NCBI GenBank assembly: GCA_902776835.1
Contig: CACYRK010000022.1
Location: 1-64,000, forward strand
DNA: 64,000 bases
Direction of reading: 5' to 3'
From: an uncultured Bacteroidales bacterium
Lineage (GTDB): Bacteria > Bacteroidota > Bacteroidia > Bacteroidales > Muribaculaceae
The notes below the pieces were generated by a model, which worked only from the letters and a program-made list of their open reading frames with translations, was not told the origin of the DNA and did no database searches. Position 1 is the first letter of the stretch, and every line of letters begins with the position of its first letter. The translations under genes and the position numbers were made by a program. Below are positions 43,600-53,864 of this stretch, in pieces.

Positions 43600-43605
43600 C
43601 GTTAA

Positions 43606-44598
43606 TTATTCTTTTTCTAATTTAAACTTCGTGATATCCATTCCAAACGAGAGTCCCAGGCTCGAGAGGAGGTCTTCGAGTTCGCTGAGCGACTTCTTAC
43701 CGAAATTGCGGAACTTGAGCAGGTCGGTCTTGTTGAAGCGCACGAGTTCGCCGAGCGTTTCGACTTCGGCCGACTTGAGGCAGTTGAGTGCACGCACCGA
43801 GAGGTCCATGTCGATAAGTTTGGTCTTGAGGAGTTGACGCATGTGCAGTACTTCCTCGTCAAACTCGTCGTTGCCTTCGGTCTCGGTAGTGTCGATATCG
43901 ATTTTCTCGTCGGAGAAGAGCATAAAGTGCTGAATGAGGATCTTAGCCGACTCCTTGAGTGCCTCCTTGGGATGGATTGAGCCATCGGTGGTGATTTCGA
44001 TAATCAGTTTCTCGTAGTCGGTTTTTTGCTCGACGCGGAAGTTGTCGACGGTGGTCTTAACGTTGATGATGGGCGTATAGATCGAGTCGATAGCAATCAC
44101 GTCAATGGGATCGTTGACATTCTGATTCTCCTCGGCGGGCACGTAACCGCGTCCCTTGTTGATAGAAATCTCGATTTGGAAACCGGTGCTTGGGTCGACG
44201 TGGCAAATCTCGAGTTCGGGGTTGAGCACCTCGAAACCGCTGAGCACCTTGCCGATGTCACCAGCCTTAAATACATCCTGGCCCGAAACCTTGACGACTG
44301 CCTTCTCGTTCTCGGTATCGTCGACGATGCGTTTGAGGCGCACCTTCTTGAGGTTAAGGATGACGTTGGTCACGTCTTCCTTAACGCCCGGGATGGTTGC
44401 GAACTCATGCTGCACGCCGTCGATACGGATGTTGCAGATGGCATATCCCTCAAGTCCGCTGAGCAGGATGCGGCGCAGAGCGTTACCCACGGTGACGCCG
44501 TAGCCGGGCTCCAAGGGGCGGAACTCGAATTTTCCGAAAGTGTTGTCGGCCTCCAACATTAACACTTTGTCGGGTTTCTGAAATGCTAAAATAGCCAT
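43606..44598 (-). CDS. rpoA: RNA polymerase alpha subunit
   Basis: 330 aa. The N-terminal assembly domain ([20 protein letters not shown]) and the C-terminal DNA-contact domain ([33 protein letters not shown] pattern with FRNFGKKS) are both complete. It dimerises to start polymerase assembly. Gene order rpsD-rpoA-rplQ is the normal alpha operon end. Confidence 0.98.
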   Translation of the reverse strand: MAILAFQKPDKVLMLEADNTFGKFEFRPLEPGYGVTVGNALRRILLSGLEGYAICNIRIDGVQHEFATIPGVKEDVTNVILNLKKVRLKRIVDDTENEKAVVKVSGQDVFKAGDIGKVLSGFEVLNPELEICHVDPSTGFQIEISINKGRGYVPAEENQNVNDPIDVIAIDSIYTPIINVKTTVDNFRVEQKTDYEKLIIEITTDGSIHPKEALKESAKILIQHFMLFSDEKIDIDTTETEGNDEFDEEVLHMRQLLKTKLIDMDLSVRALNCLKSAEVETLGELVRFNKTDLLKFRNFGKKSLSELEDLLSSLGLSFGMDITKFKLEKE

Positions 44599-44610
44599 GG
44601 ATAGAGAAAT

Positions 44611-45219
44611 TTACTGTTTAGAATACAACTCAACGATTAATTGTTCCTTGATGTTCTCAGGGATGTCCTCGCGCTGCGGCAGGTGCAGCAACTTACCACC
44701 CTTGATGCTCTCGTCCCACTCAATCCAGGGGTACTTGCTGTGGTTGAATCCAGCCAGAGCGTCTTGGATGACCTCGAGCGATTTGGATTTCTCACGTACG
44801 GTGACCACTTGACCCGGGTCGACCTTGTACGACGGGATGTTGACCACGCGGCCGTCGACGCTGATGTGACGGTGCAGCACGAGTTGACGTGCAGCGGCGC
44901 GTGTGGGGGCGATGCCCAGACGATACACCATGTTGTCGAGACGTTGCTCGAGCAGTTGCAGCAGCACCTCACCGGTGACGCCCTTCATGCTCGACGCCTT
45001 CTCAAAGAGGTTGCGGAACTGGCGCTCCAGGACGCCATAGGTGTATTTTGCTTTTTGTTTCTCACGAAGTTGGGTGCCATACTCCGACATTTTGCGGCGC
45101 TTGTTCAGGCCGTGCTGGCCGGGAGGATAGTTCTTCTTTGCCAAGACTTTGTCCTCGCCAAAGATGGGTTCACCAAGTTTGCGAGCGATTTTAGATTTTG
45201 GACCGGTATACCTTGCCAT
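44611..45219 (-). CDS. rpsD: 30S ribosomal protein S4
   Basis: 202 aa primary 16S-binding protein with an S4 domain at about 92-155 ([20 protein letters not shown]). The N-terminus lacks the zinc-binding Cys set. It is preceded by an unusually long 144-nt spacer with a hairpin, which may be an autoregulatory site since S4 controls the alpha operon in other bacteria. Confidence 0.97.
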   Translation of the reverse strand: MARYTGPKSKIARKLGEPIFGEDKVLAKKNYPPGQHGLNKRRKMSEYGTQLREKQKAKYTYGVLERQFRNLFEKASSMKGVTGEVLLQLLEQRLDNMVYRLGIAPTRAAARQLVLHRHISVDGRVVNIPSYKVDPGQVVTVREKSKSLEVIQDALAGFNHSKYPWIEWDESIKGGKLLHLPQREDIPENIKEQLIVELYSKQ

Positions 45220-45251
45220 TGTTTCTAATAATTAAAGTTGTGATGCGAGAA

Positions 45252-45312
45252 TCACTATAGTGCAGCCGCGATTGCAAGAGAGGTTGAAGAAAGTTGCAAT
45301 CCATTCACTATA
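45252..45312 (-). promoter_or_regulatory. Structured spacer upstream of rpsD
   Basis: The 144-nt rpsK-rpsD gap, far longer than other gaps here, holds an 8-bp stem (45270-45277 with 45294-45301), a CACTATAGTG palindrome (45253-45262) and two copies of TCACTATA (45252-45259 and 45305-45312). It may be a binding site for S4. No promoter box of the TAnnTTTG type was found. Confidence 0.4.
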
Positions 45313-45363
45313 ATCGATTCGACTAATTAATTAATGAATGATTTGAAAAGATTAAGATTGTGA

Positions 45364-45753
45364 TTACACTCTCCTTCTCTTGGGAGGACGGCACCCGTTG
45401 TGTGGCAGCGGGGTCACGTCGATGATCTCAGTTACGGCGATGCCGGCACCATGGATGGTGCGGATAGCCGACTCACGGCCGTTGCCGGGACCTTTCACAT
45501 AGGCTTTCACCTTGCGCAGACCCAGGTCATAGGCGACCTTAGCACAATCTTGGGCGGCCATCTGGGCGGCGTAAGGAGTGTTCTTCTTACTGCCACGGAA
45601 GCCCATCTTGCCGGCCGACGACCAAGAGATTACCTGTCCCTCACCGTTGGCGAGGCACACAATGATGTTGTTGAAAGAAGAATGTACATGAAGTTGACCT
45701 ACGCCGTCAACCTTAACAACTCTCTTCTTTGCTGCGACTGTCTTTTTTGCCAT
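45364..45753 (-). CDS. rpsK: 30S ribosomal protein S11
   Basis: 129 aa, complete. [30 protein letters not shown] and the C-terminal [13 protein letters not shown] are typical. It sits on the platform of the small subunit and contacts mRNA near the E site. 9 nt after rpsM. Confidence 0.98.
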   Translation of the reverse strand: MAKKTVAAKKRVVKVDGVGQLHVHSSFNNIIVCLANGEGQVISWSSAGKMGFRGSKKNTPYAAQMAAQDCAKVAYDLGLRKVKAYVKGPGNGRESAIRTIHGAGIAVTEIIDVTPLPHNGCRPPKRRRV

Positions 45754-45762
45754 ACTTTAATA

Positions 45763-46143
45763 TTATTTAGTAGCTTTCTTCTTGTTAGCAACAGTTTTCT
45801 TGCGTCCCTTGCGGGTACGTGCATTGTTCTTCGTGCTCTGACCGCGAACGGGGAGACCGTTACGGTGACGGATGCCACGATAGCAACCGATGTCCATCAA
45901 TCGCTTGATGTTCATCTGAGTCTCGCTGCGGAGGTCACCCTCCACTTTGTACTCGTTACCGATTACCTCACGCACCTTGGCGGCCTCGGCATCGGTCCAA
46001 TCTTTGACCTTGGTGTCTTCGCTCACACCGGCTTTCTCGAGAATGGTGGCGGCTGAACTGCGACCGATCCCGTAGATGTAGGTGAGTGCAATCACGCCGC
46101 GCTTGTTTTGGGGTAAATCTACTCCAACAATACGTACTGCCAT
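45763..46143 (-). CDS. rpsM: 30S ribosomal protein S13
   Basis: 126 aa head protein that contacts the 50S subunit and P-site t[23 protein letters not shown] at the start and [20 protein letters not shown] near 91-110 are diagnostic. The tail is Lys-rich. Confidence 0.98.
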   Translation of the reverse strand: MAVRIVGVDLPQNKRGVIALTYIYGIGRSSAATILEKAGVSEDTKVKDWTDAEAAKVREVIGNEYKVEGDLRSETQMNIKRLMDIGCYRGIRHRNGLPVRGQSTKNNARTRKGRKKTVANKKKATK

Positions 46144-46190
46144 ATTCTATTCTAAAAATTTTTGCAAAGTTAATCAAATAAATTGAGTTA

Positions 46191-46307
46191 TCAACCCTGA
46201 CGCACTTTAAACTTAGGGTTCTTTTTGTTGATCACGTACAAGCGACCCTTGCGACGGACGATTTTGCAGTCGGGGGTGCGTTTCTTGATGGATGCTCTTA
46301 CTTTCAT
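46191..46307 (-). CDS. rpmJ: 50S ribosomal protein L36, zinc-less form
   Basis: 38 aa, found by reading the gap between rpsM and inf[21 protein letters not shown], then a [15 protein letters not shown] end. The usual four zinc ligands (C-x2-C-x12-C-x4-H) are reduced to one Cys, so this is the C-minus type. Its place next to infA is the normal order. Confidence 0.95.
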   Translation of the reverse strand: MKVRASIKKRTPDCKIVRRKGRLYVINKKNPKFKVRQG

Positions 46308-46361
46308 AATACTCAATGAGAAATATTGTTGCCACATCACACGCTGGTGCGTGGCGTTGTG

Positions 46362-46580
46362 TTATTTATATCTGAATGAAATACGTCCCTTGGTCAAGTC
46401 GTAGGGCGACATCTCGACCTTCACCTTGTCGCCAGGGAGGATTTTGATGTAGTGCATGCGCATCTTGCCCGAGATGTGGGCGGTGATTTGATGCCCATTT
46501 TCCAGTTCCACCCGGAACATCGCATTGCTCAGTGCCTCGACGATGGTTCCGTCTAATTCAATTGCAGTCTGTTTTGCCAT
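46362..46580 (-). CDS. infA: Translation initiation factor IF-1
   Basis: 72 aa from the ATG at 46580 ([20 protein letters not shown]); a longer frame would run into map. The single OB-fold/S1-like domain with [19 protein letters not shown] is complete. It binds the A site during initiation. Confidence 0.97.
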   Translation of the reverse strand: MAKQTAIELDGTIVEALSNAMFRVELENGHQITAHISGKMRMHYIKILPGDKVKVEMSPYDLTKGRISFRYK

Positions 46581-46615
46581 ATAAGTGTGTGTAGTGTAAG
46601 GTTTGAATAAGTCGA

Positions 46616-47401
46616 TCAAATGAAACGGTCGCCAAGCACTTCCTTCACGTAATCGAACGACGAGAGGATGTCGGGCTTGCCGTGGTGCACAGCGATCGAG
46701 TGCTCGAAGTGTGCGCTGGGCTTGCGGTCGCGCGTGCGGGTTGTCCACCCGTCGCGCTCAACCACAATGTTTTTGCTGCCCATATTAATCATCGGCTCGA
46801 TGGCGATGGTCATGCCATTCTTGATGAGCGGCCCGGTGCCCCGGCGCCCGTAATTGGGCACCTCAGGGTCCTCGTGGAGTTTGCGCCCCACTCCGTGTCC
46901 GCACATCTCACGCACCACGCTGTAGCCACGGTGCTCGCAGTAGGATTGCACGGCATTGCCGATGTCGCCGATGCGGTTGCCCGGCACGGCATGCTCAATG
47001 CCCACGTAGAGCGACTCCTTGGTGGTGACGAGCAGGCGGCGCACCTCGTCGCTGACCTCACCCACGCAGAATGTGTAGGTGCTGTCGCCGTTGTAACCGG
47101 CCTTGGTCACGGCGCCGCAGTCGACCGACACGATGTCGCCCTCGCGCAGCGCATAGTTCGACGGGATGCCATGCACCACCACCTCGTTTACCGAGATGCA
47201 TACCGACGCCGGAAAGCCATAGAGGCCCAGGAAGCCCGGCACTGCCTCTTGCGAGCGGATGTACTCGTCGGCAATCTGGTTGAGCCGTCGTGTGGTCACG
47301 CCTGGTGCCACCCACTTGGCTACCTCGCCAAGCGTTCGGGCCACCACCAGGTTGGCCTCACGCAGCAACTCTATTTCCTCGTCGGTCTTGAGATAAATCA
47401 T
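46616..47401 (-). CDS. map: Methionine aminopeptidase type I
   Basis: 261 aa. All five metal ligands are visible: Asp in VDCGA and in GDSTYTF, His in MCGHGVG, Glu in IEPMI and in FEHSIAV. It removes the initiator Met from nascent proteins at the tunnel exit, after deformylation. Placed between secY and infA as in many bacteria. Confidence 0.97.
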   Translation of the reverse strand: MIYLKTDEEIELLREANLVVARTLGEVAKWVAPGVTTRRLNQIADEYIRSQEAVPGFLGLYGFPASVCISVNEVVVHGIPSNYALREGDIVSVDCGAVTKAGYNGDSTYTFCVGEVSDEVRRLLVTTKESLYVGIEHAVPGNRIGDIGNAVQSYCEHRGYSVVREMCGHGVGRKLHEDPEVPNYGRRGTGPLIKNGMTIAIEPMINMGSKNIVVERDGWTTRTRDRKPSAHFEHSIAVHHGKPDILSSFDYVKEVLGDRFI

Positions 47402-47427
47402 TTAACTTATTCGCCTCCTTACGTTAC

Positions 47428-48768
47428 TTAATGGGTGCGGCCACGTACCTTGCCCGATTTCATCAGGCCGTCGTAGTGGTGCATCATCAGGTGGGTCTCA
47501 ATCTGCTGCAATGTGTCGAGCACGACACCCACGGTGATGAGCAATGACGTACCGCCAAAGAATTGTGCGAACTGCTGGTTGACGCCGAACAAGCGCGCGA
47601 AAGCGGGCATGATGGCGACGATACCCAGGAATATGGAGCCTGGCAGAGTGATGCGCGACATGATAGAGTCGAGATACTCGGCGGTCTTCTTACCGGGTTT
47701 CACACCGGGGATGAAGCCCGAGTTCTTCTTCATCTCTTCGGCCATCTGCGTAGGACGCACGGTGATGGCGGTATAGAAGTAGGTGAAGGCGAGAATCATC
47801 AGGAAGTACACCAGGTTGTACCAGAAGCCGTCCATATCGCTGAACGTGCGAGCGAACGAAGCCCAGAAGCCAGCGCCCTCGGAGCGGGCACCGAAGCCCG
47901 ACAGGGTGATGGGGATGAACATCAACGCCTGAGCGAAGATGATAGGCATCACGTTTGCAGCGTTCACTTTCAGGGGGATGTACTGGCGTGCGCCGCCGTA
48001 CTGCTTGTTGCCCACGATGCGCTTGGCATATTGCACGGGCACTTTGCGCGTGCCTTGCACGAGCATGACAGCACCTGCGGTAACGGCGAAGAGGATGATG
48101 ACCTCGACGAGGAACATCACGAGACCACCCTGAGCGGTGTTGAGGCGGTTAGTAAACTCTTGCACCACTGCGCTGGGGAAGCGCGCGATGATACCCACAA
48201 GGATGATGATGGAAATACCGTTTCCGATACCCTTGTCGGTAATCTTCTCACCGAGCCACATGATGAACATGGCGCCAGCCGTGAGCACGATGGTGAGGAA
48301 CGCGAGGTTCCAGAAACCAATCTGCATGGGCTGACCGGCTGCGTTTACCTGATATTGCAGGTTGAGCACATAGGCCGGACCCTGGAACAAGAGGATGAAC
48401 ACGGTGAGGTAGCGCGTGTACTGGTTGAGTTTCATGCGGCCACTCTCACCCTCGCGTTGCATCTTCTGGAACTGCGGCAGAACCATGCCGAGCAGTTGGA
48501 TGACAATCGACGCGGTGATGTAGGGCATGATACCCAGCGCGAAGATTGAAGCCTGCGAGAATGCACCACCCGAGAACATGTCGAGCAACTGCATCAGACC
48601 CGAACTGCTGGTAAAGCGGCGCATGGCCTCGAGTGCTGCGGGGTCGATGCCGGGCATGACCACGTGGCAACCCAGGCGATACACGAGCACGAAGAGGAAC
48701 GTGATCGTGAGACGCTTGCGCAGGTCGTCAATCTTCCAAATGTTTTTTATAGTCTGAATTAACTTCAT
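47428..48768 (-). CDS. secY: Preprotein translocase channel SecY
   Basis: 446 aa with ten predicted membrane helices and the plug/hinge motifs of the Sec channel (GIMPYITASIVIQLL near 77-91; MPIIFAQALMF). It moves unfolded proteins across or into the inner membrane with SecE/G/A. It is 11 nt after rplO. Confidence 0.98.
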   Translation of the reverse strand: MKLIQTIKNIWKIDDLRKRLTITFLFVLVYRLGCHVVMPGIDPAALEAMRRFTSSSGLMQLLDMFSGGAFSQASIFALGIMPYITASIVIQLLGMVLPQFQKMQREGESGRMKLNQYTRYLTVFILLFQGPAYVLNLQYQVNAAGQPMQIGFWNLAFLTIVLTAGAMFIMWLGEKITDKGIGNGISIIILVGIIARFPSAVVQEFTNRLNTAQGGLVMFLVEVIILFAVTAGAVMLVQGTRKVPVQYAKRIVGNKQYGGARQYIPLKVNAANVMPIIFAQALMFIPITLSGFGARSEGAGFWASFARTFSDMDGFWYNLVYFLMILAFTYFYTAITVRPTQMAEEMKKNSGFIPGVKPGKKTAEYLDSIMSRITLPGSIFLGIVAIMPAFARLFGVNQQFAQFFGGTSLLITVGVVLDTLQQIETHLMMHHYDGLMKSGKVRGRTH

Positions 48769-48779
48769 TGGAGAATTAA

Positions 48780-49226
48780 TTATACTTTAACGATTTGACC
48801 ACCGGCCGCGGTTATGATCTCCTCGGCCTTTTTCGAGAATGCGTTGGCCTCGACGTCGAGTTTGCGGCTGAGTGTACCGTTACCCAGGACCTTCACCAGT
48901 TGTTTGCGGCGTACGAAACCGGCCTGGATGAGGTCGGCCACACCAATCTTCTCGACACCCAGGCGGGTAGCCAGTTCGTCGATAGTGGCGATGTTGATAG
49001 CCTTGTACTCAACGCGGTTGATGTTCTTGAAACCGTACTTGGGCAGACGGCGCTGGAGTGGCATCTGACCACCCTCGAAACCTACCTTCTGCTTGTAGCC
49101 CGAGCGCGACTTTGCGCCCTTGTGACCGCGTGTGGACGTGCCACCCTTGCCCGAACCGGGACCGCGACCGATGCGACGTTTCTTCTTGTTTGACCCTACA
49201 GCGGGTTGCAAATTATGTAATTCCAT
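48780..49226 (-). CDS. rplO: 50S ribosomal protein L15
   Basis: 148 aa. MELHNLQPAVGSNKKKRRIG followed by the Gly/Arg-rich GPGSGKGGTSTRGHKGAKS segment is characteristic. A late assembly protein near the central protuberance. Confidence 0.98.
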   Translation of the reverse strand: MELHNLQPAVGSNKKKRRIGRGPGSGKGGTSTRGHKGAKSRSGYKQKVGFEGGQMPLQRRLPKYGFKNINRVEYKAINIATIDELATRLGVEKIGVADLIQAGFVRRKQLVKVLGNGTLSRKLDVEANAFSKKAEEIITAAGGQIVKV

Positions 49227-49248
49227 AATATAAATCTTGATTTAAAAG

Positions 49249-49434
49249 TTATTCCTCAACGGGCGTGACGCACACCAGGTGGCTCACGGCGTTAATCATA
49301 CCCCTAACAGCGGGTGTGTCTTCCTTGACCACCACATGATTGAGCTTGCGCAGACCGAGCGCGTCGAGCGTGCGTTTTTGGCGCTCGGGGCGGTTGATGC
49401 GGCTCTTGACTTGCTTGATTTGTATCTTAGCCAT
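49249..49434 (-). CDS. rpmD: 50S ribosomal protein L30
   Basis: 61 aa. IKQVKSRINRPERQKRTLDA then LGLRKLNHVVVKEDTPAVRG: the typical compact L30 sequence. Confidence 0.97.
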   Translation of the reverse strand: MAKIQIKQVKSRINRPERQKRTLDALGLRKLNHVVVKEDTPAVRGMINAVSHLVCVTPVEE

Positions 49435-49447
49435 AGTATTCGATTTT

Positions 49448-49966
49448 TTAACCGTTAAACACCTTGTCGAGGCTCACACCGCGGTAGTGTGCGATGGTCT
49501 TGGGGTCACGCATCTCATCGAGTGCCTTGATGGTGGCCTTGACGAGGTTGTGAGGGTTGGACGAGCCTTTTGACTTACAAATCACATCGGTCACACCGAT
49601 GCTCTCAAACACGGCGCGCATAGCACCACCGGCCTTCACACCCGTACCGGGGGTTGCCGGCATCATGATCACGCGGCTGCCGCCGAACTTGGCGACTTGC
49701 TCGTGGGGGATAGTGCCGTTGTGCACGGGCACTTTGATGAGGTTCTTCTTCGCTGCTTCGACACCCTTGGCGATTGCGGTGGTCACCTCGTTGGCCTTAC
49801 CCAGGCCGTAACCGATGATGCCGTTGCCGTCGCCCACGACCACGATGGCCGCGAAGGTGAATGTGCGACCACCCTTGGTGACCTTGGTAGTGCGGTTGAT
49901 GGCCACCAGGCGATCTTTCAGCTCGATATCGCTTGTAGTTTTAACTCTATTGTTCTTCTTAACCAT
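49448..49966 (-). CDS. rpsE: 30S ribosomal protein S5
   Basis: 172 aa. The S5 double-stranded-RNA-like domain ([40 protein letters not shown]) and the C-terminal domain ([20 protein letters not shown]) are complete. It lies at the mRNA entry site and affects decoding accuracy. Confidence 0.98.
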   Translation of the reverse strand: MVKKNNRVKTTSDIELKDRLVAINRTTKVTKGGRTFTFAAIVVVGDGNGIIGYGLGKANEVTTAIAKGVEAAKKNLIKVPVHNGTIPHEQVAKFGGSRVIMMPATPGTGVKAGGAMRAVFESIGVTDVICKSKGSSNPHNLVKATIKALDEMRDPKTIAHYRGVSLDKVFNG

Positions 49967-49972
49967 GATTCA

Positions 49973-50314
49973 TTAAAATTTAAGCCCGCCCTTACGAGCG
50001 CCGTCGGCGAGTGATTTAATACGTCCGTGGAACAGGAAGCCGTTACGGTCGAAGACCACGGTGTTGATGCCTGCCTCGATGGCTTTCTTGGCGATAGCCT
50101 CGCCCACCTTAGCGGCGATTTCGCTCTTGGTGCCCTCGGTGATTCCCTTGCTCGAAGCAGCCACGAGAGTGCGGCCCTCGAGGTCGTTGATTACCTGGGC
50201 GTAGATTTGCTTGTTACTTCTGAACACGCACAGGCGGGGACGCTCGGCCGTGCCGCTGATGCGGCCACGGATGCGTGCTTTGATTTTATTTCGTCTTTCT
50301 TTCTTGGATATCAT
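49973..50314 (-). CDS. rplR: 50S ribosomal protein L18
   Basis: 113 aa 5S rRNA-binding protein ([40 protein letters not shown]). Spaced 6 nt from rpsE. Confidence 0.98.
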   Translation of the reverse strand: MISKKERRNKIKARIRGRISGTAERPRLCVFRSNKQIYAQVINDLEGRTLVAASSKGITEGTKSEIAAKVGEAIAKKAIEAGINTVVFDRNGFLFHGRIKSLADGARKGGLKF

Positions 50315-50328
50315 GATGTTCTACTTAA

Positions 50329-50883
50329 TTATTTGGCTGCTGCCGTTTTACCAGACTTACGGCGAATAACCTCGCCAACAAACTTAACACCCTTGCCCTT
50401 ATACGGTTCCGGCTTGCGGAACGAGCGAATCTTAGCGCAAATCTGACCGAGCAACTGCTTGTCGCAGGACTCCAGAGTGATCAGCGGGTTCTTGTTGCGC
50501 TCGGTCTTGGCCTCGACCTTGACCTCGGGCGGCATCTTCAAGTAGATGGCGTGCGAGAAACCCAGAGCCAGTTCGAGCACTTGGCCGTTGCTGGTTGCGC
50601 GGTAACCGACACCCACGATTTCCATTTCTTTCTTGAAACCGTTGCTCACGCCTTCCACCATGTTGTGGATCAGGGCGCGGTACAGGCCGTGCTGTGCGCG
50701 GCTCTCACGCTCGTCGTTGGGGCGTGAGACTTTGATTTCATTATTCTCGATCTCAACGGTGATGTTGGGGTTCACGGCTTGCTTGAGTTCGCCCTTGGGA
50801 CCCTTGACCGTTATCACGTTGTCCTTCATCTCAACTGTTACGCCGGCGGGCACAGTGATGGGTAACTTACCAATTCTTGACAT
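50329..50883 (-). CDS. rplF: 50S ribosomal protein L6
   Basis: 184 aa with two tandem L6 domains and the end motif PEPYKGKGVKFVGEVIRRKS. It lies near the factor-binding site. Two EF-G-facing loops look normal. Confidence 0.98.
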   Translation of the reverse strand: MSRIGKLPITVPAGVTVEMKDNVITVKGPKGELKQAVNPNITVEIENNEIKVSRPNDERESRAQHGLYRALIHNMVEGVSNGFKKEMEIVGVGYRATSNGQVLELALGFSHAIYLKMPPEVKVEAKTERNKNPLITLESCDKQLLGQICAKIRSFRKPEPYKGKGVKFVGEVIRRKSGKTAAAK

Positions 50884-50901
50884 AATCTATACCCTCCTTT
50901 T

Positions 50902-51297
50902 TTAATAAACGTAACACAAAACCTCACCGCCGATTTTCTCGGCCTTGGCCTGCTTGTTGGTCATCACGCCCTTGCTGGTGGAGATGATGGCGATGCCCAG
51001 TCCGTTGAGCACGCGGGGCATGTCCTTGTAACCGGTGTATTGGCGCAAACCTGGGCGCGACACGCGAGTGAGGCACTTAATAGCGTTCACATGGTCGACG
51101 GCGTCGTACTTGAGCGCGATTTTGATGGCGCCCGAGGGGGTTCCGTCGTCCACAAACTTGTAGTTCAGGATGTAACCCTGATCGAAGAGAATCTTGGTGA
51201 TCTCTTTCTTCAATTTCGAAGAAGGGATTTCAACGACACGGTGCTGTGCCTTGATCGCATTCCTCAATCTTGTCAAATAATCTGCAATAGGATCTAT
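50902..51297 (-). CDS. rpsH: 30S ribosomal protein S8, apparently with an ATA start
   Basis: Primary 16S rRNA-binding protein. The conserved S8 N-terminus (DPIADYLTRLRNAIK) is present, but it is preceded by ATA at 51295-51297 and then by an in-frame TAA. The only standard alternative is TTG at 51276, which would remove seven conserved residues. From ATA the protein is 131 aa, the usual length. The usual Bacteroidales beginning MTDPIAD would become ATA-GAT by loss of three bases from ATG-ACA-GAT. The C-terminus (GIAIISTSKGVMTNKQAKAE) is normal. Confidence 0.85.
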   Translation of the reverse strand: MDPIADYLTRLRNAIKAQHRVVEIPSSKLKKEITKILFDQGYILNYKFVDDGTPSGAIKIALKYDAVDHVNAIKCLTRVSRPGLRQYTGYKDMPRVLNGLGIAIISTSKGVMTNKQAKAEKIGGEVLCYVY

Positions 51298-51349
51298 TTA
51301 AAAAATTAGAAAAACTCTCTTGAGTGTGTGTGTGAATTGAGTGGTTGAA

Positions 51350-51619
51350 TTACCAACTTGCCTTCTTAACTCCGGGGATGAGACCGGCCGAAGCCATCTC
51401 ACGGAAGTCGATACGCGAGATACCGAACTGGCGCATGTAACCCTTGGGGCGTCCCGAGATCTTGCAGCGGTTGTGCAGACGCACGGGCGACGCGTTCTTG
51501 GGGAGTGCCTGGAGGGCCTCGTAGTCGCCGGCAGCCTTGAGGGCGGCGCGCTTAGCGGCGTACTTGGCCACCATCTTCTCACGCTTGGCCTGGCGGGCCT
51601 TCATTGATTCTTTTGCCAT
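51350..51619 (-). CDS. rpsN: 30S ribosomal protein S14 (zinc-independent)
   Basis: 89 aa long form without zinc Cys residues. [20 protein letters not shown], then [20 protein letters not shown] and the SW end are standard. Confidence 0.97.
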   Translation of the reverse strand: MAKESMKARQAKREKMVAKYAAKRAALKAAGDYEALQALPKNASPVRLHNRCKISGRPKGYMRQFGISRIDFREMASAGLIPGVKKASW

Positions 51620-51642
51620 AATTGAACTGTGTGAAGTTTAAA

Positions 51643-52182
51643 TTATTTACTGTTGAACGGGAGGCCGAATTCCTTGAGCAGTGCATAGCCCTCCTCGTCG
51701 GTCTTGGCGGTGGTCACGAAGGTGATGTTCATGCCGGTCATCTTCTGCACGGTGTCGATGTTGATCTCCGGGAAGATGATTTGCTCGGTCACACCCACGG
51801 TGTAGTTACCGCGTCCGTCGAGTTTGCCGGGGATTCCCTTGAAGTCGCGGATACGCGGCAGGGCGATGCGGATGAATCGCTCCATGAACTCGTACATGCG
51901 GTCGCGGCGCAGTGTCACGCGCACGCCGATAGGCATTTTCTTACGCACCTTGAAGTTGGAGATGTCCTTCTTCGAGAGCGTCTGCACGGCCTTCTGTCCG
52001 GTGATGGTGGTAAGCTCGTTGATAGCGGTCTCAATGATCTTCTTGTCCTGTGTGGCGTCGCCGAGACCCTCGTTGAGCACGATTTTCACCAGGCGGGGGA
52101 TCTGCATCGGCGAACTGTAGTTGAATTGCTTCATCAGTGCCGGAGCAATCACTTCGTCGTATTTTTTCTTTAATGTTGTCAT
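51643..52182 (-). CDS. rplE: 50S ribosomal protein L5
   Basis: 179 aa 5S rRNA-binding protein ([37 protein letters not shown]). Its start overlaps the rplX stop by 1 bp. Confidence 0.98.
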   Translation of the reverse strand: MTTLKKKYDEVIAPALMKQFNYSSPMQIPRLVKIVLNEGLGDATQDKKIIETAINELTTITGQKAVQTLSKKDISNFKVRKKMPIGVRVTLRRDRMYEFMERFIRIALPRIRDFKGIPGKLDGRGNYTVGVTEQIIFPEINIDTVQKMTGMNITFVTTAKTDEEGYALLKEFGLPFNSK

Positions 52183-52511
52183 TACTTAATTTCCTCTCCT
52201 GACTTTTTAGAATAACGTACTTTCTTTCCGTCCTCGTTCACGCGGAAACCTACGCGGGTGGGCTTGGGATTGCGTCCGCTCTTGGGGTCCACAACGTTAA
52301 GGTTGCTGATGTGAATGGGAGCTTCTTTCTCGATGATGCCGCCCTGGGGGTTCTGGGCATTGGGCTTGGTGCTTTTCTTCACCATATTGACACCCTCGAC
52401 GATGGCGCGGCTCTTCTTAACGTCGATGCTGAGCACGCGGCCAGTCTTGCCGCGGTCTTCACCAGCGAGCACGTAGACGGTATCGCCCTTTTTGATATGT
52501 AACATTGCCAT
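52182..52511 (-). CDS. rplX: 50S ribosomal protein L24
   Basis: 109 aa with a KOW motif ([20 protein letters not shown]) near the start. An assembly-initiator protein of the large subunit. An inner ATG (MLHIKK) is an alternative start. Confidence 0.97.
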   Translation of the reverse strand: MAMLHIKKGDTVYVLAGEDRGKTGRVLSIDVKKSRAIVEGVNMVKKSTKPNAQNPQGGIIEKEAPIHISNLNVVDPKSGRNPKPTRVGFRVNEDGKKVRYSKKSGEEIK

Positions 52512-52536
52512 TGTTAAATCCTTTTTTTAGATGTTA

Positions 52537-52902
52537 TTAAAGAACCTCGGGAGCGAGCGAGACAATCTTCATGTTGGTTGCGCGCAGTTCGCGTGCCACG
52601 GGGCCAAAGATGCGTGTGCCGCGCAACTCGCCGGCATTGTTCAACAACACGCAAGCGTTGTCGTCGAAGCGGATATAGGAACCATCGGCGCGACGGATTT
52701 CCTTCTTGGTGCGCACCACCACGGCGCGCGATACGGTCCCCTTCTTCACCTCCGAAGCGGGGATGGCATTCTTTACGGTAACGACAATCACGTCGCCTAC
52801 CGATGCGTAACGGCGGCCAGTGCCACCGAGCACTCGGATGCAGAGCACTTCGCGTGCACCGCTGTTGTCAGCAACTGTGAGTCTACTTTCGGTTTGAATC
52901 AT
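52537..52902 (-). CDS. rplN: 50S ribosomal protein L14
   Basis: 121 aa. [20 protein letters not shown] and the [11 protein letters not shown] segment are diagnostic. It binds at the subunit interface. Confidence 0.98.
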   Translation of the reverse strand: MIQTESRLTVADNSGAREVLCIRVLGGTGRRYASVGDVIVVTVKNAIPASEVKKGTVSRAVVVRTKKEIRRADGSYIRFDDNACVLLNNAGELRGTRIFGPVARELRATNMKIVSLAPEVL

Positions 52903-52911
52903 AACTGTAAA

Positions 52912-53169
52912 TTACTTCGCTTTTTCGATGATTTCTACTAGTCTCCATCTCTTGGTCTTGCTCAGCGGGCGAGTTTCCATCAGGCGCACGGTGTCGCCTA
53001 CGTTGCACTCGTTGTTCTCGTCATGAGCGTGGTATTTCTTTGTCTTGTTGACAAACTTACCGTAGATTGGGTGTTTTTCTTTCCATTTCACGGTCACAGT
53101 GATGGTTTTGTCACCCTTGTTGCTGGAAACAACCCCAATTCTCTCTTTTCTTAAATTTCTTTCTTCCAT
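52912..53169 (-). CDS. rpsQ: 30S ribosomal protein S17
   Basis: 85 aa OB-fold 16S-binding protein ([39 protein letters not shown]). Confidence 0.98.
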   Translation of the reverse strand: MEERNLRKERIGVVSSNKGDKTITVTVKWKEKHPIYGKFVNKTKKYHAHDENNECNVGDTVRLMETRPLSKTKRWRLVEIIEKAK

Positions 53170-53183
53170 ATCGTCGTTGGGGA

Positions 53184-53384
53184 TTATTTGTTGATGTTAA
53201 GTTCGCGAGCACGGATCTCAGTCTTGATGCGTGCGATGAGCTTACGGTCGGCGGTGATCTTTGCGGGGTTGTCGAGCGGTGCGATCACGTGCTGGATGCG
53301 CTCCTGCACATATTCGCGCTGCACTGCGTCGAGACGGTCCTGCAATTCCTTATCGCTCAACTCTTTGATATTTTCTTTTTTCAT
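53184..53384 (-). CDS. rpmC: 50S ribosomal protein L29
   Basis: 66 aa, two-helix protein at the exit tunnel ([39 protein letters not shown]). Confidence 0.97.
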   Translation of the reverse strand: MKKENIKELSDKELQDRLDAVQREYVQERIQHVIAPLDNPAKITADRKLIARIKTEIRARELNINK

Positions 53385-53407
53385 AATGTGATGTAGCGGA
53401 TAAAAAA

Positions 53408-53839
53408 TTAAACTGTCTGTGAAGGATCATAGTCGCGACGTACGACAAACTTGGTGACCACGGGGAGTTTCTGCGCTGCGAGGCGGAGTGCTTCCTTGGC
53501 GATTTCGTAACTCACGCCGTCGACCTCGAGCAGGATGCGTCCGGGGTGCACGGGAGCCACATATCCGGCCACGTCGCCCTTACCTTTACCCATACGCACG
53601 TCGGCGGGCTTGCGGGTGTAAGGCTTGTCGGGGAAGATGCGCAGCCACACTTGGCCTTCGCGCTGCATGTAGCGTGTCACGGCCACACGAGCAGCCTCGA
53701 TCTGGCGGGCGGTGATCCACTTCGACTCCAGGGTCTTGATGCCGAACGAGCCGAAGGCGAGTTGGTTGCCTCGCTTGCTGTACTGGCGGGGATGCCCGTC
53801 GCTAGGCCTTCTGTATCTTAATCTTTTAGGTTGTAACAT
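53408..53839 (-). CDS. rplP: 50S ribosomal protein L16
   Basis: 143 aa. [15 protein letters not shown] and the [20 protein letters not shown] segment are typical. It organises the A-site region of the peptidyl transferase centre. Confidence 0.98.
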   Translation of the reverse strand: MLQPKRLRYRRPSDGHPRQYSKRGNQLAFGSFGIKTLESKWITARQIEAARVAVTRYMQREGQVWLRIFPDKPYTRKPADVRMGKGKGDVAGYVAPVHPGRILLEVDGVSYEIAKEALRLAAQKLPVVTKFVVRRDYDPSQTV

Positions 53840-53864
53840 TGTAGTAGTGTGAAAATCTTAGTGT

